Origin: JACJYM01 sp965230495
GTDB lineage: Bacteria; Bacteroidota; Bacteroidia; Chitinophagales; Saprospiraceae
NCBI GenBank assembly: GCA_965230495.1
Contig: OZ246004.1
Coordinates: 2,542,001-2,606,000, forward strand
Length of the DNA stretch: 64,000 nucleotides
Reading direction: 5' to 3'
The position numbers were made by a program, and so were the translations under genes. Positions 55,023 through 63,764 of the stretch are shown in pieces (the first letter of the stretch is position 1; each line of letters starts with the position of its first letter). Under the pieces are notes generated by a model. It searched no databases, was not told the DNA's origin, and worked only from the letters and a program-made list of their open reading frames with translations.

Positions 55023-56261
55023 TTGAATTATCTCGAAAACATAAAAGTTGCAATTGATTCTATTAGGAGCAACATCCTTAGATCTCTCCTCACTTTAATG
55101 ATCATTGCTGTTGGAATAGCTTGTTTGGTTGGAATGTTAGCTGCTATTGATGGGATATTGAAATCCATCAGTGACAACTTCAATAAAATGGGAGCCAACT
55201 CATTTTCTATTCGTGCACTTGATGGACTAAGAAGCTCCGAGCAACAAAAAGAAGCTATTAAGTACGAAGCCATCGATTTTGAGCAAGCGACTACTTTTAA
55301 ATCAAAATTCAATACAGGTGAAGCACTTACAAGTGTCTTTACCTCATGTACTAGAAGTGCTACGCTCAAAAATCAAGACAAGAAGACCAATCCCACCACG
55401 CTTGTCATGGGTATTGATGAAAACTATTTTCCCGCTTCTGCCTTTGAAATAGAAGAGGGCAGGAATTTTACCATCAAAGAGGTTAATAGTGGAGGCAATA
55501 AAGTAATACTTGGCTTTGAAATAGTTTCTAAACTATTCAAAGGAAAACATAAGTCGGCGATCGGAAAAGCTATCAGTATAGATGGCCGAAAATACAAAGT
55601 CATAGGTACTTGTAAGAAAAAAGGTGCCAACTCAGGTGACTCGAACGACAGGAGAGTTTTTGTGCCCCTTATAAATGCTAAAATCAACTATGGCTATCAG
55701 GGAAAGGCCTATCGTATCACCTCTTCAGTCAACAATGTAGCCAATATTGACAATGCCATAAATGATGCCATTGGAGTGATGAGAATAGTACGAAAACTTA
55801 AAGCTTCTCAAGAAAACAATTTCGAAATCCGTAAGAGTGACGGCATTTTGGAACAAATGAAAGATATGACTCTTAATCTTCGTATCAGCACTATCATTAT
55901 TGCCATGCTAACACTAATGGGAGCGTCAATAGGCTTGATGAATATAATGTTGGTTACTGTAACAGAACGAACAAGAGAAATAGGAATCAGAAAGGCTTTG
56001 GGAGCTACTTACAATAATGTACTTATTCAATTTTTGTCAGAAGCAGTAGTTATATGTATCATTGGTGGGATAGTAGGTGTTATTTTGGGAATAGCCTTAG
56101 GTTTTGCGGTTACTTTAATGATGAAAGGTTCCCTAGTAATACCTTGGGCATGGATTATATTAGGAATCACGGTATGTATTGCCGTAGGACTTATCTCCGG
56201 TTTATATCCTGCTATGAAAGCAGCTAAGTTAGATCCTATAGAATCTCTTAGATATGAATAA
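55023..56261 (+). CDS. ABC transporter permease, MacB/FtsX family
   Basis: 412 aa. N-terminal membrane helix after NILRSLLTLMIIAVGIAC, a large MacB-type periplasmic domain (about 45-280) and three C-terminal helices of the FtsX fold (LRISTIIIAMLTLMGASIGLMN, TERTREIGIRKALGAT, GLYPAMKAAKLDPIESL). Works with a separate ATPase, which is not adjacent. Start is a TTG at 55023; no ATG fits the conserved MNYLENIKVA beginning. Substrate unknown (lipoprotein, peptide or antibiotic export in relatives). Confidence 0.9.
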   Translation: MNYLENIKVAIDSIRSNILRSLLTLMIIAVGIACLVGMLAAIDGILKSISDNFNKMGANSFSIRALDGLRSSEQQKEAIKYEAIDFEQATTFKSKFNTGEALTSVFTSCTRSATLKNQDKKTNPTTLVMGIDENYFPASAFEIEEGRNFTIKEVNSGGNKVILGFEIVSKLFKGKHKSAIGKAISIDGRKYKVIGTCKKKGANSGDSNDRRVFVPLINAKINYGYQGKAYRITSSVNNVANIDNAINDAIGVMRIVRKLKASQENNFEIRKSDGILEQMKDMTLNLRISTIIIAMLTLMGASIGLMNIMLVTVTERTREIGIRKALGATYNNVLIQFLSEAVVICIIGGIVGVILGIALGFAVTLMMKGSLVIPWAWIILGITVCIAVGLISGLYPAMKAAKLDPIESLRYE

Positions 56262-56264
56262 AAA

Positions 56265-56291
56265 AAGGTGAGAACTACTCGCTCTCACCTT
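56265..56291. terminator. Bidirectional terminator between the ABC permease and mscL
   Basis: AAGGTGAGA-N9-TCTCACCTT between convergent genes, four bases after the permease stop. The minus-strand copy is followed by a long T run, the plus copy by a shorter AT-rich stretch. Confidence 0.85.
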
Positions 56292-56325
56292 ATATTTTCA
56301 AATTTATGTGATTGTTTTATTGTTC

Positions 56326-56727
56326 CTATTTTTTCAACAAATCACGAATTTCCGTCAACAGATCATTATCACTAGGACCAGCTGGTGCAGCTTCTTCTAC
56401 TGGTGCTTTTGTTTTATTATATGATTTTACAATCATGAATAATACAAAACCCGTAGTAATCAATGTAATAATAGAATTGATCCATTTTCCGTAGTAAACA
56501 GCATTTTCAGGTGTCGTAACAGAACCATCATCTCCTAATGTTGCAGCTGACAGTACATATTTCATATCTGCAAAATCCAATCCACCCATAAAATGACCAA
56601 CAATCGGCATCATGATGTCATTTACGAATCCATTAACAACAGCACCAATAGCTCCTGCTAAAATTACGGCTACCGCCAAGTCTATGACATTTCCTGTCAT
56701 AATAAAGTCTCTAAATTCCTTAAACAT
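56326..56727 (-). CDS. mscL: Large-conductance mechanosensitive channel MscL
   Basis: 133 aa with the N-terminal amphipathic helix and first membrane helix (FKEFRDFIMTGNVIDLAVAV, then GAIGAVVNGFVNDIMMP), a short periplasmic loop, second helix (LITTGFVLFMIVK) and charged C-terminal helix bundle (LLTEIRDLLKK). Emergency release valve for osmotic downshock, complementing the MscS gene at 19 kb. Confidence 0.97.
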   Translation of the reverse strand: MFKEFRDFIMTGNVIDLAVAVILAGAIGAVVNGFVNDIMMPIVGHFMGGLDFADMKYVLSAATLGDDGSVTTPENAVYYGKWINSIITLITTGFVLFMIVKSYNKTKAPVEEAAPAGPSDNDLLTEIRDLLKK

Positions 56728-56759
56728 AGTGTTGATTTTAAGTTGTTAAATTAATAAAA

Positions 56760-56767
56760 CAAATATA
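56760..56767 (-). promoter_or_regulatory. -7 promoter element of mscL
   Basis: TATATTTG on the minus strand, 33 bp before the mscL ATG, in the gap after htpG. Confidence 0.5.
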
Positions 56768-56812
56768 TGTTTTTTCAATTTGTTGACTCTCAACTTACTA
56801 AATTGTCACAAT

Positions 56813-58681
56813 CTACTTCAGGAACTCAATACTTTTACTAATAAAACTTGAGAGCTTTTCTCCTTTAAGCATATTTTGGTTCAAAAGTGCCAGTTGGTGC
56901 AAGTATTTAGCGAAATCATTCTTTTTATCCTGACTTCTCATTTTCATCAACTTGTCAGCAACTAAAGGATGATTGGTGTTGATTACTACATTATACATAT
57001 CACCAAAAGCACTCATATCCATACCCTGCATGCTCTGCATTTCTTTCATTCTTCTCATGAATTCAGGCTTAGTAATTACTACAGGATGATCATCCGGAGA
57101 CATTGCTTTAAGCTCTATATGTCCTCCATTTAAGTCTCCCAAACTATCCGTAAATATGGTCTTTACTTTTTCTTGCTCTTTTTCAGATAACACCGACTCT
57201 TTACTCTCTTCTTTCTGCACCAGATTATCTACAACATCCGAATCTACCCTTACAAAAGTTATATTGCCCTCTTTCATCTCGAGATGCTGCATAAAATGGT
57301 TGTCAATCACTGTATCAAAAAGAAGAATATCATATCCTCGATTTTTCACTGCATCAATATATGTGTGGTGCTCGGCTTGGTTGGTAGTGTAGATATGCAC
57401 CATTTTGTCATGCTTATCAGTTTGCAGTTCCTTTATTTTTTCCTGATACTCATCGATTGTGTACTTTTTACCATCTAATGAGGGCAGCAAGGCAAACTTT
57501 CTCGCTCTTTCATTGAATTTTTCATCGGTTAGCATCCCATACTTAACAAAAGTACCTACCTCACTCCACTTCGACTCATAGTTTTCTCTATCCTTCTTAA
57601 ATAAGTCATTAAGTTTCTCTGCTACCTTCTTAGTAATATACCCTGTTATTTTTTTCACATTGGCATCCGCCTGTAAATAACTCCTTGATACATTCAAAGG
57701 TATATCAGGACTATCTATTACACCATGTAACAGAGTTAAGAATTCCGGTACTATTTCCTTTACATCATCGGTAACATAAACCTGATTAGAATACAGTTGA
57801 ATTTTATTCTTCTGTAATTCTATATTGTTACTAAGCTTAGGAAAATATAAAATACCCGTAAGATTAAATGGATAATCTATATTAAGATGAATCCAGAATA
57901 ATGGTGGTTGACTAAAAGGGTACAACTCGTTATAAAAATTCTTGTAGTCATCTTCTGTAAGCTCCGATGGATTCTTTTTCCAGATAGGATTAGGATTATT
58001 GATAATATTATCCACCGTAATTTCTTTTACATCTTTTTCCTCCTCACCTTCTTTCTGTTCTTCCTTTTCCGTTCTGGTTCCGAATTTTATCTCCACTGGT
58101 AAAAATCTGCAATACTTGTTTAAGAGCTCAGATATTTTACTCTCCTCTAAATATTCTTTTGCATCATCAGAGATGTGTAAAACAATATCTGTTCCTCTTT
58201 CCGACTTGCTAGTAGTGTCAATAGTATATTCCGGATTTCCATCACAAGTCCATACTACTGCCTCTGCTTTTTCATCAAACGATTTTGTAAAAACTTCCAC
58301 TTTATCTGCCACCATGAACGCAGAGTAAAACCCAAGTCCGAAATGACCTATGATACTCTCGTCCTTATACTTTTCAAGAAAATCTTCTGCTGAAGAAAAA
58401 GCGACTTGATTCAAATACTTTTCAACTTCTTCTCTTGACATTCCAATACCCTTATCGGATATAGTCAAAGTCTTAGCATTCTTATCCACTTTAATCTCAA
58501 TCTTGGTATCTCCAAGATCTCCTTTTATCTGACCTGTTCTTGACAAAGTTTTCACTTTTGTCGTTGCATCCACGGCGTTAGAAACCAGTTCTCTTAAAAA
58601 TATCTCTTGATCTGAGTATAAAAACTTTTTAATTATGGGAAAAATATTTTCCGTCTGTACCGATATATTACCTTTTTGCAT
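56813..58681 (-). CDS. htpG: Molecular chaperone HtpG (Hsp90 family)
   Basis: 622 aa. ATP-binding N-terminal domain with Hsp90 signatures FLRELVSNAVDA, ISDKGIGMSREEV and IGHFGLGFYSAFMVADKV; middle domain with LYSNQVYVTDD and PLNVSRSYLQ; C-terminal dimerisation domain. Preceded by a sigma-54-like promoter with paired boxes like those of hsp20, so both chaperones may be under one stress activator. Confidence 0.98.
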   Translation of the reverse strand: MQKGNISVQTENIFPIIKKFLYSDQEIFLRELVSNAVDATTKVKTLSRTGQIKGDLGDTKIEIKVDKNAKTLTISDKGIGMSREEVEKYLNQVAFSSAEDFLEKYKDESIIGHFGLGFYSAFMVADKVEVFTKSFDEKAEAVVWTCDGNPEYTIDTTSKSERGTDIVLHISDDAKEYLEESKISELLNKYCRFLPVEIKFGTRTEKEEQKEGEEEKDVKEITVDNIINNPNPIWKKNPSELTEDDYKNFYNELYPFSQPPLFWIHLNIDYPFNLTGILYFPKLSNNIELQKNKIQLYSNQVYVTDDVKEIVPEFLTLLHGVIDSPDIPLNVSRSYLQADANVKKITGYITKKVAEKLNDLFKKDRENYESKWSEVGTFVKYGMLTDEKFNERARKFALLPSLDGKKYTIDEYQEKIKELQTDKHDKMVHIYTTNQAEHHTYIDAVKNRGYDILLFDTVIDNHFMQHLEMKEGNITFVRVDSDVVDNLVQKEESKESVLSEKEQEKVKTIFTDSLGDLNGGHIELKAMSPDDHPVVITKPEFMRRMKEMQSMQGMDMSAFGDMYNVVINTNHPLVADKLMKMRSQDKKNDFAKYLHQLALLNQNMLKGEKLSSFISKSIEFLK

Positions 58682-58711
58682 GAGATTTTAATTGTTTACA
58701 GAAAATCATTT

Positions 58712-58727
58712 CTCAAATCACATGCCA
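58712..58727 (-). promoter_or_regulatory. Sigma-54-like -24/-12 promoter of htpG
   Basis: Minus strand TGGCATGTGATTTGAG: TGGCA-N6-TTGA, correct spacing and the same -12 variant (TTGA) as the hsp20 promoter. 31 bp before the htpG ATG. Confidence 0.6.
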
Positions 58728-58739
58728 CCAGTATTTTTA

Positions 58740-58783
58740 TGTCATTTTGGCAAGAAACTAACAATTACATGTGACTCATTGTC
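58740..58783 (-). promoter_or_regulatory. Paired enhancer-like boxes upstream of htpG
   Basis: Plus-strand reading: TGTCATTTTGGC (58740-58751) and TGACTCATTGTC (58772-58783), start-to-start 32 bp. The first matches the hsp20 box core in 11 of 12 bases and has the form TGTCA-N3-TGGCA; the second is a weaker match. The proximal box ends 12 bp before the -24 element, closer than at hsp20. Confidence 0.5.
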
Positions 58784-58813
58784 TGTCTGCTTTTATCCTT
58801 TGTTGTAATGAAC

Positions 58814-58847
58814 AAAGAGGTCATCCTTTTTACGAGACAACCTCTTC
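58814..58847 (-). terminator. Candidate terminator after the lipoprotein gene
   Basis: AAAGAGGT...ACCTCTTC hairpin with a loop of about 18 nt downstream of the lipoprotein stop on the minus strand, followed by TTTGTTC. Modest strength. Confidence 0.45.
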
Positions 58848-58897
58848 ATTCATTTTTAGACACTGCTTTAATTATCCATATAGAAGAGGAGAAATAA

Positions 58898-59641
58898 TCA
58901 ATAATATATGCATTCACAATCTGGGGCCGTTCCTCCTTCAGGCACTGCGCCACTAAAGGGATAACAATACCTTACTCCTGGAATATTATATGTCGAGCAA
59001 GGTATATAAGGCTTTTCTTCAATATCTATTTTTACATCAGCATATCCATATGGATGAACCTCTGAGGTAACAATTTCATAGTCACCTTCCAATACTTTGA
59101 TATAAATGTCATCTTCGGTATTGATAATATATTTTTCATTAATTTGTTCAGCAAATTCTCCGCTGAATTCATGTTCTTGTGTAACTATAAAATGAGTATT
59201 AACAAAAGTTGTTAGTGCCTCTGTATTGATATTTTCAGGAACCTCACCTAGTGTATTGACAATATCTTCTATTACCAAATCTTCTGTTACTTCATCAAGA
59301 GGTTCTTTTCTGATTATCCTCATAGTTTCATTGTCCAATAGGTAAGTAACTGCATTTAATTCCGTTTCCCCAGTTGGATTCCATGGCCCAATATATAATG
59401 GACAAACTCCATTATAATTACATTCGTCAATATCAAAACCTATAAATGCGGGAGGTAAAGCTCCATATCCCCAATTTAAGTGTATTGCATTTACATCTTC
59501 GTCTGTCTCTTGCATTGATCTTAATTCGGTAGCCGCATCACTTATACTCTTGACTTCTAGACTTGAATCCGAACAAGCACTAAATATGAATATTAGTGTT
59601 AGAATAAATAATGACTTAAAATAAAAAGATACTTTCTTCAT
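58898..59641 (-). CDS. Lipoprotein of unknown function
   Basis: 247 aa. Lipoprotein signal (LIFIFSAC, Cys about 23), then an acidic mixed alpha/beta region without recognised domain, and a short C-terminal Cys-containing segment (CSTYNIPGVRYCYPF ... DCECIYY). Stand-alone gene between htpG and a LytTR response regulator on the same strand; possibly under that regulator, but no shared operator was seen. Confidence 0.65.
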   Translation of the reverse strand: MKKVSFYFKSLFILTLIFIFSACSDSSLEVKSISDAATELRSMQETDEDVNAIHLNWGYGALPPAFIGFDIDECNYNGVCPLYIGPWNPTGETELNAVTYLLDNETMRIIRKEPLDEVTEDLVIEDIVNTLGEVPENINTEALTTFVNTHFIVTQEHEFSGEFAEQINEKYIINTEDDIYIKVLEGDYEIVTSEVHPYGYADVKIDIEEKPYIPCSTYNIPGVRYCYPFSGAVPEGGTAPDCECIYY

Positions 59642-59770
59642 TTCTAAATATTAAATTATTACACCTACTCTATTCTGGCTTTTCGGTTTCCGCCTCTTTT
59701 AATTAGTTGAGATACCAATTAAAAATCTAACCAGAAACTTGAACGATTTTTTTACTTCCTCATCTCTTTG

Positions 59771-60484
59771 TTAATAATCCGCAGCAAATGAATCAACCAA
59801 ATACAAAACTTTTTCTTTCCTCCTCTGAGCGATAGGAACTTCAAATTCATCCGATAAAACGAGAAAACCTCCCTTAGACTTGTTATATTTTATAATATGA
59901 TTTAAATTAACAATATAAGATTTATGGGTTCTGATATACAGCGGATACGGCAACAAAGATTCCATTTTTTTTAATGTCTTAGCAACTAACAAAGAACATG
60001 TCGAAGTGTATATATGAGTATAATTGTTTTCCGCAACGCATCTGATAATATTGTCATATTCAAAATAATGAACTCCTGTATTAGAGGGAATAGCGATTTT
60101 CCTTTTAATGGCTTCGTTTACATGAATTTCATTAGAATAATCTCTTGCCAATCTTTCTAGGATCTTAGCGACATGGTCATCATTAAAAGGTTTCAGAATA
60201 TAATCATATATATTATATTTTACTATTTCAAAAGCATGGATCTGAGATTCGGAAAATATAACACTTCCTATTTTCTTACTTTGTAGGAAAAGCAAAATTT
60301 GATGTATCTCAAAATTGTCTATGTTATCAATGTCAAAAAAAGCAAAACATATGTCAGTGGCATGAGTATAATGTATACAAGTTGTCAAATCTTCAGCATG
60401 GCCAACTATTGTAACATTAAGGTTTGTAATTTTTTTATACCATCTCCAATTATCCTTTTTGCCTATAACAAGTGCCTCAACCAT
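59771..60484 (-). CDS. LytTR-family response regulator
   Basis: 237 aa. Receiver-like N-terminal domain (about 1-115) with a possible phospho-acceptor in FAFFDIDN and the conserved lysine in YILKPF, but the N-terminal acidic pocket is poor (EALVIGKKDN), so phosphorylation is uncertain. C-terminal LytTR domain (about 135-235: YDNIIRCVAENNYTHIYT, PLYIRTHKSYIVNLNHI). No partner histidine kinase is adjacent; 68 bp from the sigma-factor partner gene on the same strand. Confidence 0.9.
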   Translation of the reverse strand: MVEALVIGKKDNWRWYKKITNLNVTIVGHAEDLTTCIHYTHATDICFAFFDIDNIDNFEIHQILLFLQSKKIGSVIFSESQIHAFEIVKYNIYDYILKPFNDDHVAKILERLARDYSNEIHVNEAIKRKIAIPSNTGVHYFEYDNIIRCVAENNYTHIYTSTCSLLVAKTLKKMESLLPYPLYIRTHKSYIVNLNHIIKYNKSKGGFLVLSDEFEVPIAQRRKEKVLYLVDSFAADY

Positions 60485-60552
60485 ACTTCTATAGTTGTCA
60501 CTTAGTTCATAAATCTAACCCATCAAAGAAATTTCGTAACTCCCTTTATTTA

Positions 60553-61269
60553 CTATTGTTCTAATATCCTCAATATTTTCGAGGCATCATTCTTATGAAA
60601 AGTCAAGTTGGAGTCGTTTGCAATATTATTCAATATCTTCTTCGCAGCTTCTTTTTCTCCAAGAGATAATTGTGATAAAGCAAGATACCATCCTGACGCT
60701 TCGCTATAAGGATGGGATTCATTATTATGAATAGTTTTCAAAATTTCACTTGCCCTTTCGAATTTTTTGGTTGCCATGAGAGACACCGACAAATAAAACA
60801 GAGCCGTAGAGTCATTTTCGAAAGAATCAAACTTAGTAATTGCATGCTCATAGTCTCCGTTATTATATAATGACATGGCATCCAATAGCTTATTCTTGTT
60901 ATTACCCATTGTTGTTATTCTATCAGGGTAAGGTTCAAAATATTCCTGAGCTATATCAATAGGTTCATTTGTCTCAAAATTCATACTCTTGTAAAACAGA
61001 AGCACTGCTAAAAGTGTAAGAACAATTCCAATTACGTAAGATGCATATTTCCGTATCCTTTTAGAATCTCTTTTTTCATATTTACCCTTAACCTTAGCAT
61101 AGATTTCTCTCCTCTCCATATAACCAACCAGATCATACGCATCTCTAAATAATTCAAATTCTTTTCTCAGATCCTCATTCAGCTGTATCTCTAATTCCAA
61201 TGCTTCTTTCTCTTTTGTAGAGAGGTCTCCCTTTAAAAATCTTTCAAATAATACCTCATTATTACTCAT
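60553..61269 (-). CDS. Membrane TPR protein, likely sigma-factor partner (anti-sigma-like)
   Basis: 238 aa from ATG 61269, which overlaps the sigma gene stop (ATGA); the frame continues upstream to 61338 inside that gene. An N-terminal cytoplasmic helical region (NNEVLFERFLKGDLSTKEKE) resembles short anti-sigma segments. One membrane helix (about 84-103), then a periplasmic region with TPR-like helices (about 130-235: LYNNGDYEHAITKFDSF, ALFYLSVSLMATKKFERAS). Coupled expression with the sigma factor suggests it senses and controls it; this rests on context. Confidence 0.7.
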   Translation of the reverse strand: MSNNEVLFERFLKGDLSTKEKEALELEIQLNEDLRKEFELFRDAYDLVGYMERREIYAKVKGKYEKRDSKRIRKYASYVIGIVLTLLAVLLFYKSMNFETNEPIDIAQEYFEPYPDRITTMGNNKNKLLDAMSLYNNGDYEHAITKFDSFENDSTALFYLSVSLMATKKFERASEILKTIHNNESHPYSEASGWYLALSQLSLGEKEAAKKILNNIANDSNLTFHKNDASKILRILEQ

Positions 61270-61847
61270 CTCAACTCGTTCAATAGTTTTTTTAATACAA
61301 TGTTTGAGCTTATCATTTTTTTCAAAGCTTTTAAACATTTGCTTTTCTTGTTCATAGCGATTTGAGCACCTGCATAACCCATCTTTTCTGCAATTTCCTC
61401 CATTCTAAAACCTTGTGACCACATCACCAACACCTTTTGACATCCTTCTCCCAACCCTGCCAACATCTCATTTAAATGCTCTTTTTTATCAGAGTATTCA
61501 AGTTTTGATTGTAAAGAAAGTACCTTTTTATCTTCAAGCTCTACAGTATATCTCAATACATTTTTTTTTCTTAACCTCTGATACCACAAAAGCTTACATA
61601 TTTTGAAAAGATATGTATTCAAACTGCTCTTTTCTTTAAACTTATTCTTTCGCACGTTGAAAACCACCTCTGTTACCCCTTCAAGAAGTATTTCTTTTGC
61701 GTCTAATTTTGTTCCATTGTTGCTTGTTACAAACTTTAAAATACTTTTTCGATTATTCTCCAATAATATACTGATAACTCTCGACTCATCAGCTCCTCCT
61801 TCTTTGATTCCTCTGATGATCTCCTGATCACCAATATTCAAATCCAT
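61266..61847 (-). CDS. ECF-type RNA polymerase sigma factor
   Basis: 193 aa. Region 2 (about 25-95: SSLNTYLFKICKLLWYQRLRK) and region 4 with helix-turn-helix (about 125-180: LAGLGEGCQKVLVMWSQGFRMEEIAEKMGY). Short for sigma-70 and without regions 1 and 3, hence ECF class. Translationally coupled to the membrane TPR gene downstream. Target promoters not evident. Confidence 0.85.
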   Translation of the reverse strand: MDLNIGDQEIIRGIKEGGADESRVISILLENNRKSILKFVTSNNGTKLDAKEILLEGVTEVVFNVRKNKFKEKSSLNTYLFKICKLLWYQRLRKKNVLRYTVELEDKKVLSLQSKLEYSDKKEHLNEMLAGLGEGCQKVLVMWSQGFRMEEIAEKMGYAGAQIAMNKKSKCLKALKKMISSNIVLKKLLNELR

Positions 61848-62078
61848 ATATATATGTTATAGTTGTGATTATACAAACTAATATAACTTTCTGATTAAAT
61901 AATTATTGTTGTCAATATCAAATCAAATTGTCGTGAAAACCCATATCCTCAAAAGTTATTCTTTGAGACAAGAGTATATTTTTCTAATTTGTGCTTAAAC
62001 TAAATAGTATCCTTCATTCCCTAAATAAATTGCTGTAGTCCTGTTTATTTATCATAAATATGTAGAAAATTTTATATC

Positions 62079-63746
62079 ATGATTTATTTTTTAATAACTT
62101 TTAAGCGTTTTTTGCTACTCGTTCTATTATTATTTAATCTAAGCTCCGTGTTTACGCAACCTATGCCATATGCTAATGATAGTTATAGAGTTAGTTACTC
62201 GGATTTAGGTATTATAGACCTCGGGTCCAATACGTTTTCTTTCAATGCTGATAACTATTTGAATACCGTTTATCCCTTAACACCACATTCTTATCCAGGT
62301 GCTCCACCCCCTGAATATAGACTTTTATGGCATTTCGGAGATGGGCAGATGAGTACTGATCCATATCCCGTTCACACTTATCCTGAATCTGGCGATTACG
62401 AAGTCACATTGTTTGCTACTCCCTGGAAATCTCCTGATGACGAGCCACCTTCTCTTCACTATAAACTCATAATTGGAAGTGACGCCCCCTGTACTGGACC
62501 AACTAATACCGTGATTTGCGAAAGTGGAGTAGCCACACAGTGTTATCATACCACTTTAGATATTCAACCCATAAAGTTAGAAATCAATAGATCCCCCAGA
62601 GTTAATAGAGAGTCAACTGTTATAATAACCTTCAAAAACAGTGGCCCCAATGTCGAAAACATCTTTCTTGATTTTCTTTATGACGACAACGAATTTCAAT
62701 ATTTAGAGTTGTTTGGTTCCAAAGGAGAATATGTTGAGAGCAGTATAACTGATTCAAGTGCTCCACTCAAATTCAACAGAAAACTAGTAATTTCTTCGGG
62801 AACTCCAATGTGTATAGGAGAAGAAAGAAAAATATTCCTCCAATTTAGAACTAAAGTGGCCGCTGGGGGTATGGGTTCTTCTGTGCTTCCTGATTTACAT
62901 TTTCGCGTAACTCCTTCGGGAGGGACAACAGGTGACGAGTTAAGATTATTAGCTTCTGGCCCTTGGGATCCTAATACGAAAGTTGCATTCAGAGATACTT
63001 TGGATTCACCTACTTATACTGGCCCACTAAAAATGAAGTATAGAATAGATTTTGAAAATGTGGGAAATGATTATGTATCAAATATTACAATAAAAGATGT
63101 AGTGTCTTCATTTCTTCATTTTGATTCGTTCACTTACTTAGGAGATAAGTATGACCATGACACCTCTAATATAGAGTTCGACTATAATACTTCAACCCGG
63201 GAAATTACAATCATGTTATACGACTATAACCTACCCGGAGCTTCCTGTGATGGTGCCACACCTCCCTGTTATAATGATTTATATATTGAAAGATCTAAAT
63301 CGTATGTAGAAGTAGAATTCAATCTTAATATTCCCATGTATGAGGAGCTTCTAGAGATAAATTGTCAGGACATGGGTAATTGGGACTTTGGAGAATATGC
63401 ACAGATTATTTTTGACTCTAATCCACCTATTAGAACCAATGTGGCACTAACAGATGTAATCTGTAGTCAAGAGGAAACCCAATCTGTTGAAATCCTAGAG
63501 CTCAGTCCCGTTCCAGTTAGTGATATACTAAATGTTTCTTTTTTGAGTGAAATAGCTGGAGAATTGGAATTCTCTATCCAAAGCCAAGCAACTGGTGATG
63601 TAGAATCTTTTGGGACCTCATATGACGGAAGTATTGGCGAACATAGGGTCTCGTTGAATATCGCTGAGTATGATTCAGGTTCTTATGTGTTTTTTATTTC
63701 AGAAAACAACATTATCTTAGATTCTGCCATGTTTATTAAATTGTAA
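62079..63746 (+). CDS. T9SS-secreted PKD-domain protein
   Basis: 555 aa. Signal peptide (ends VFTQ), a PKD domain (about 60-130: LLWHFGDGQMSTDPYPVHTY), then two DUF11-like beta modules (about 160-275 and 300-430: DPNTKVAF, MKYRIDFENVGNDYV) and a C-terminal type A-like sorting domain (about 475-555: ELSPVPVSDILNVSF). No catalytic motif; probably an adhesion or structural surface protein. It starts 232 bp after the divergent sigma-factor gene; no clear TAnnTTTG element upstream. Confidence 0.85.
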   Translation: MIYFLITFKRFLLLVLLLFNLSSVFTQPMPYANDSYRVSYSDLGIIDLGSNTFSFNADNYLNTVYPLTPHSYPGAPPPEYRLLWHFGDGQMSTDPYPVHTYPESGDYEVTLFATPWKSPDDEPPSLHYKLIIGSDAPCTGPTNTVICESGVATQCYHTTLDIQPIKLEINRSPRVNRESTVIITFKNSGPNVENIFLDFLYDDNEFQYLELFGSKGEYVESSITDSSAPLKFNRKLVISSGTPMCIGEERKIFLQFRTKVAAGGMGSSVLPDLHFRVTPSGGTTGDELRLLASGPWDPNTKVAFRDTLDSPTYTGPLKMKYRIDFENVGNDYVSNITIKDVVSSFLHFDSFTYLGDKYDHDTSNIEFDYNTSTREITIMLYDYNLPGASCDGATPPCYNDLYIERSKSYVEVEFNLNIPMYEELLEINCQDMGNWDFGEYAQIIFDSNPPIRTNVALTDVICSQEETQSVEILELSPVPVSDILNVSFLSEIAGELEFSIQSQATGDVESFGTSYDGSIGEHRVSLNIAEYDSGSYVFFISENNIILDSAMFIKL

Positions 63747-63764
63747 GATATAATTAGTTAGGTA

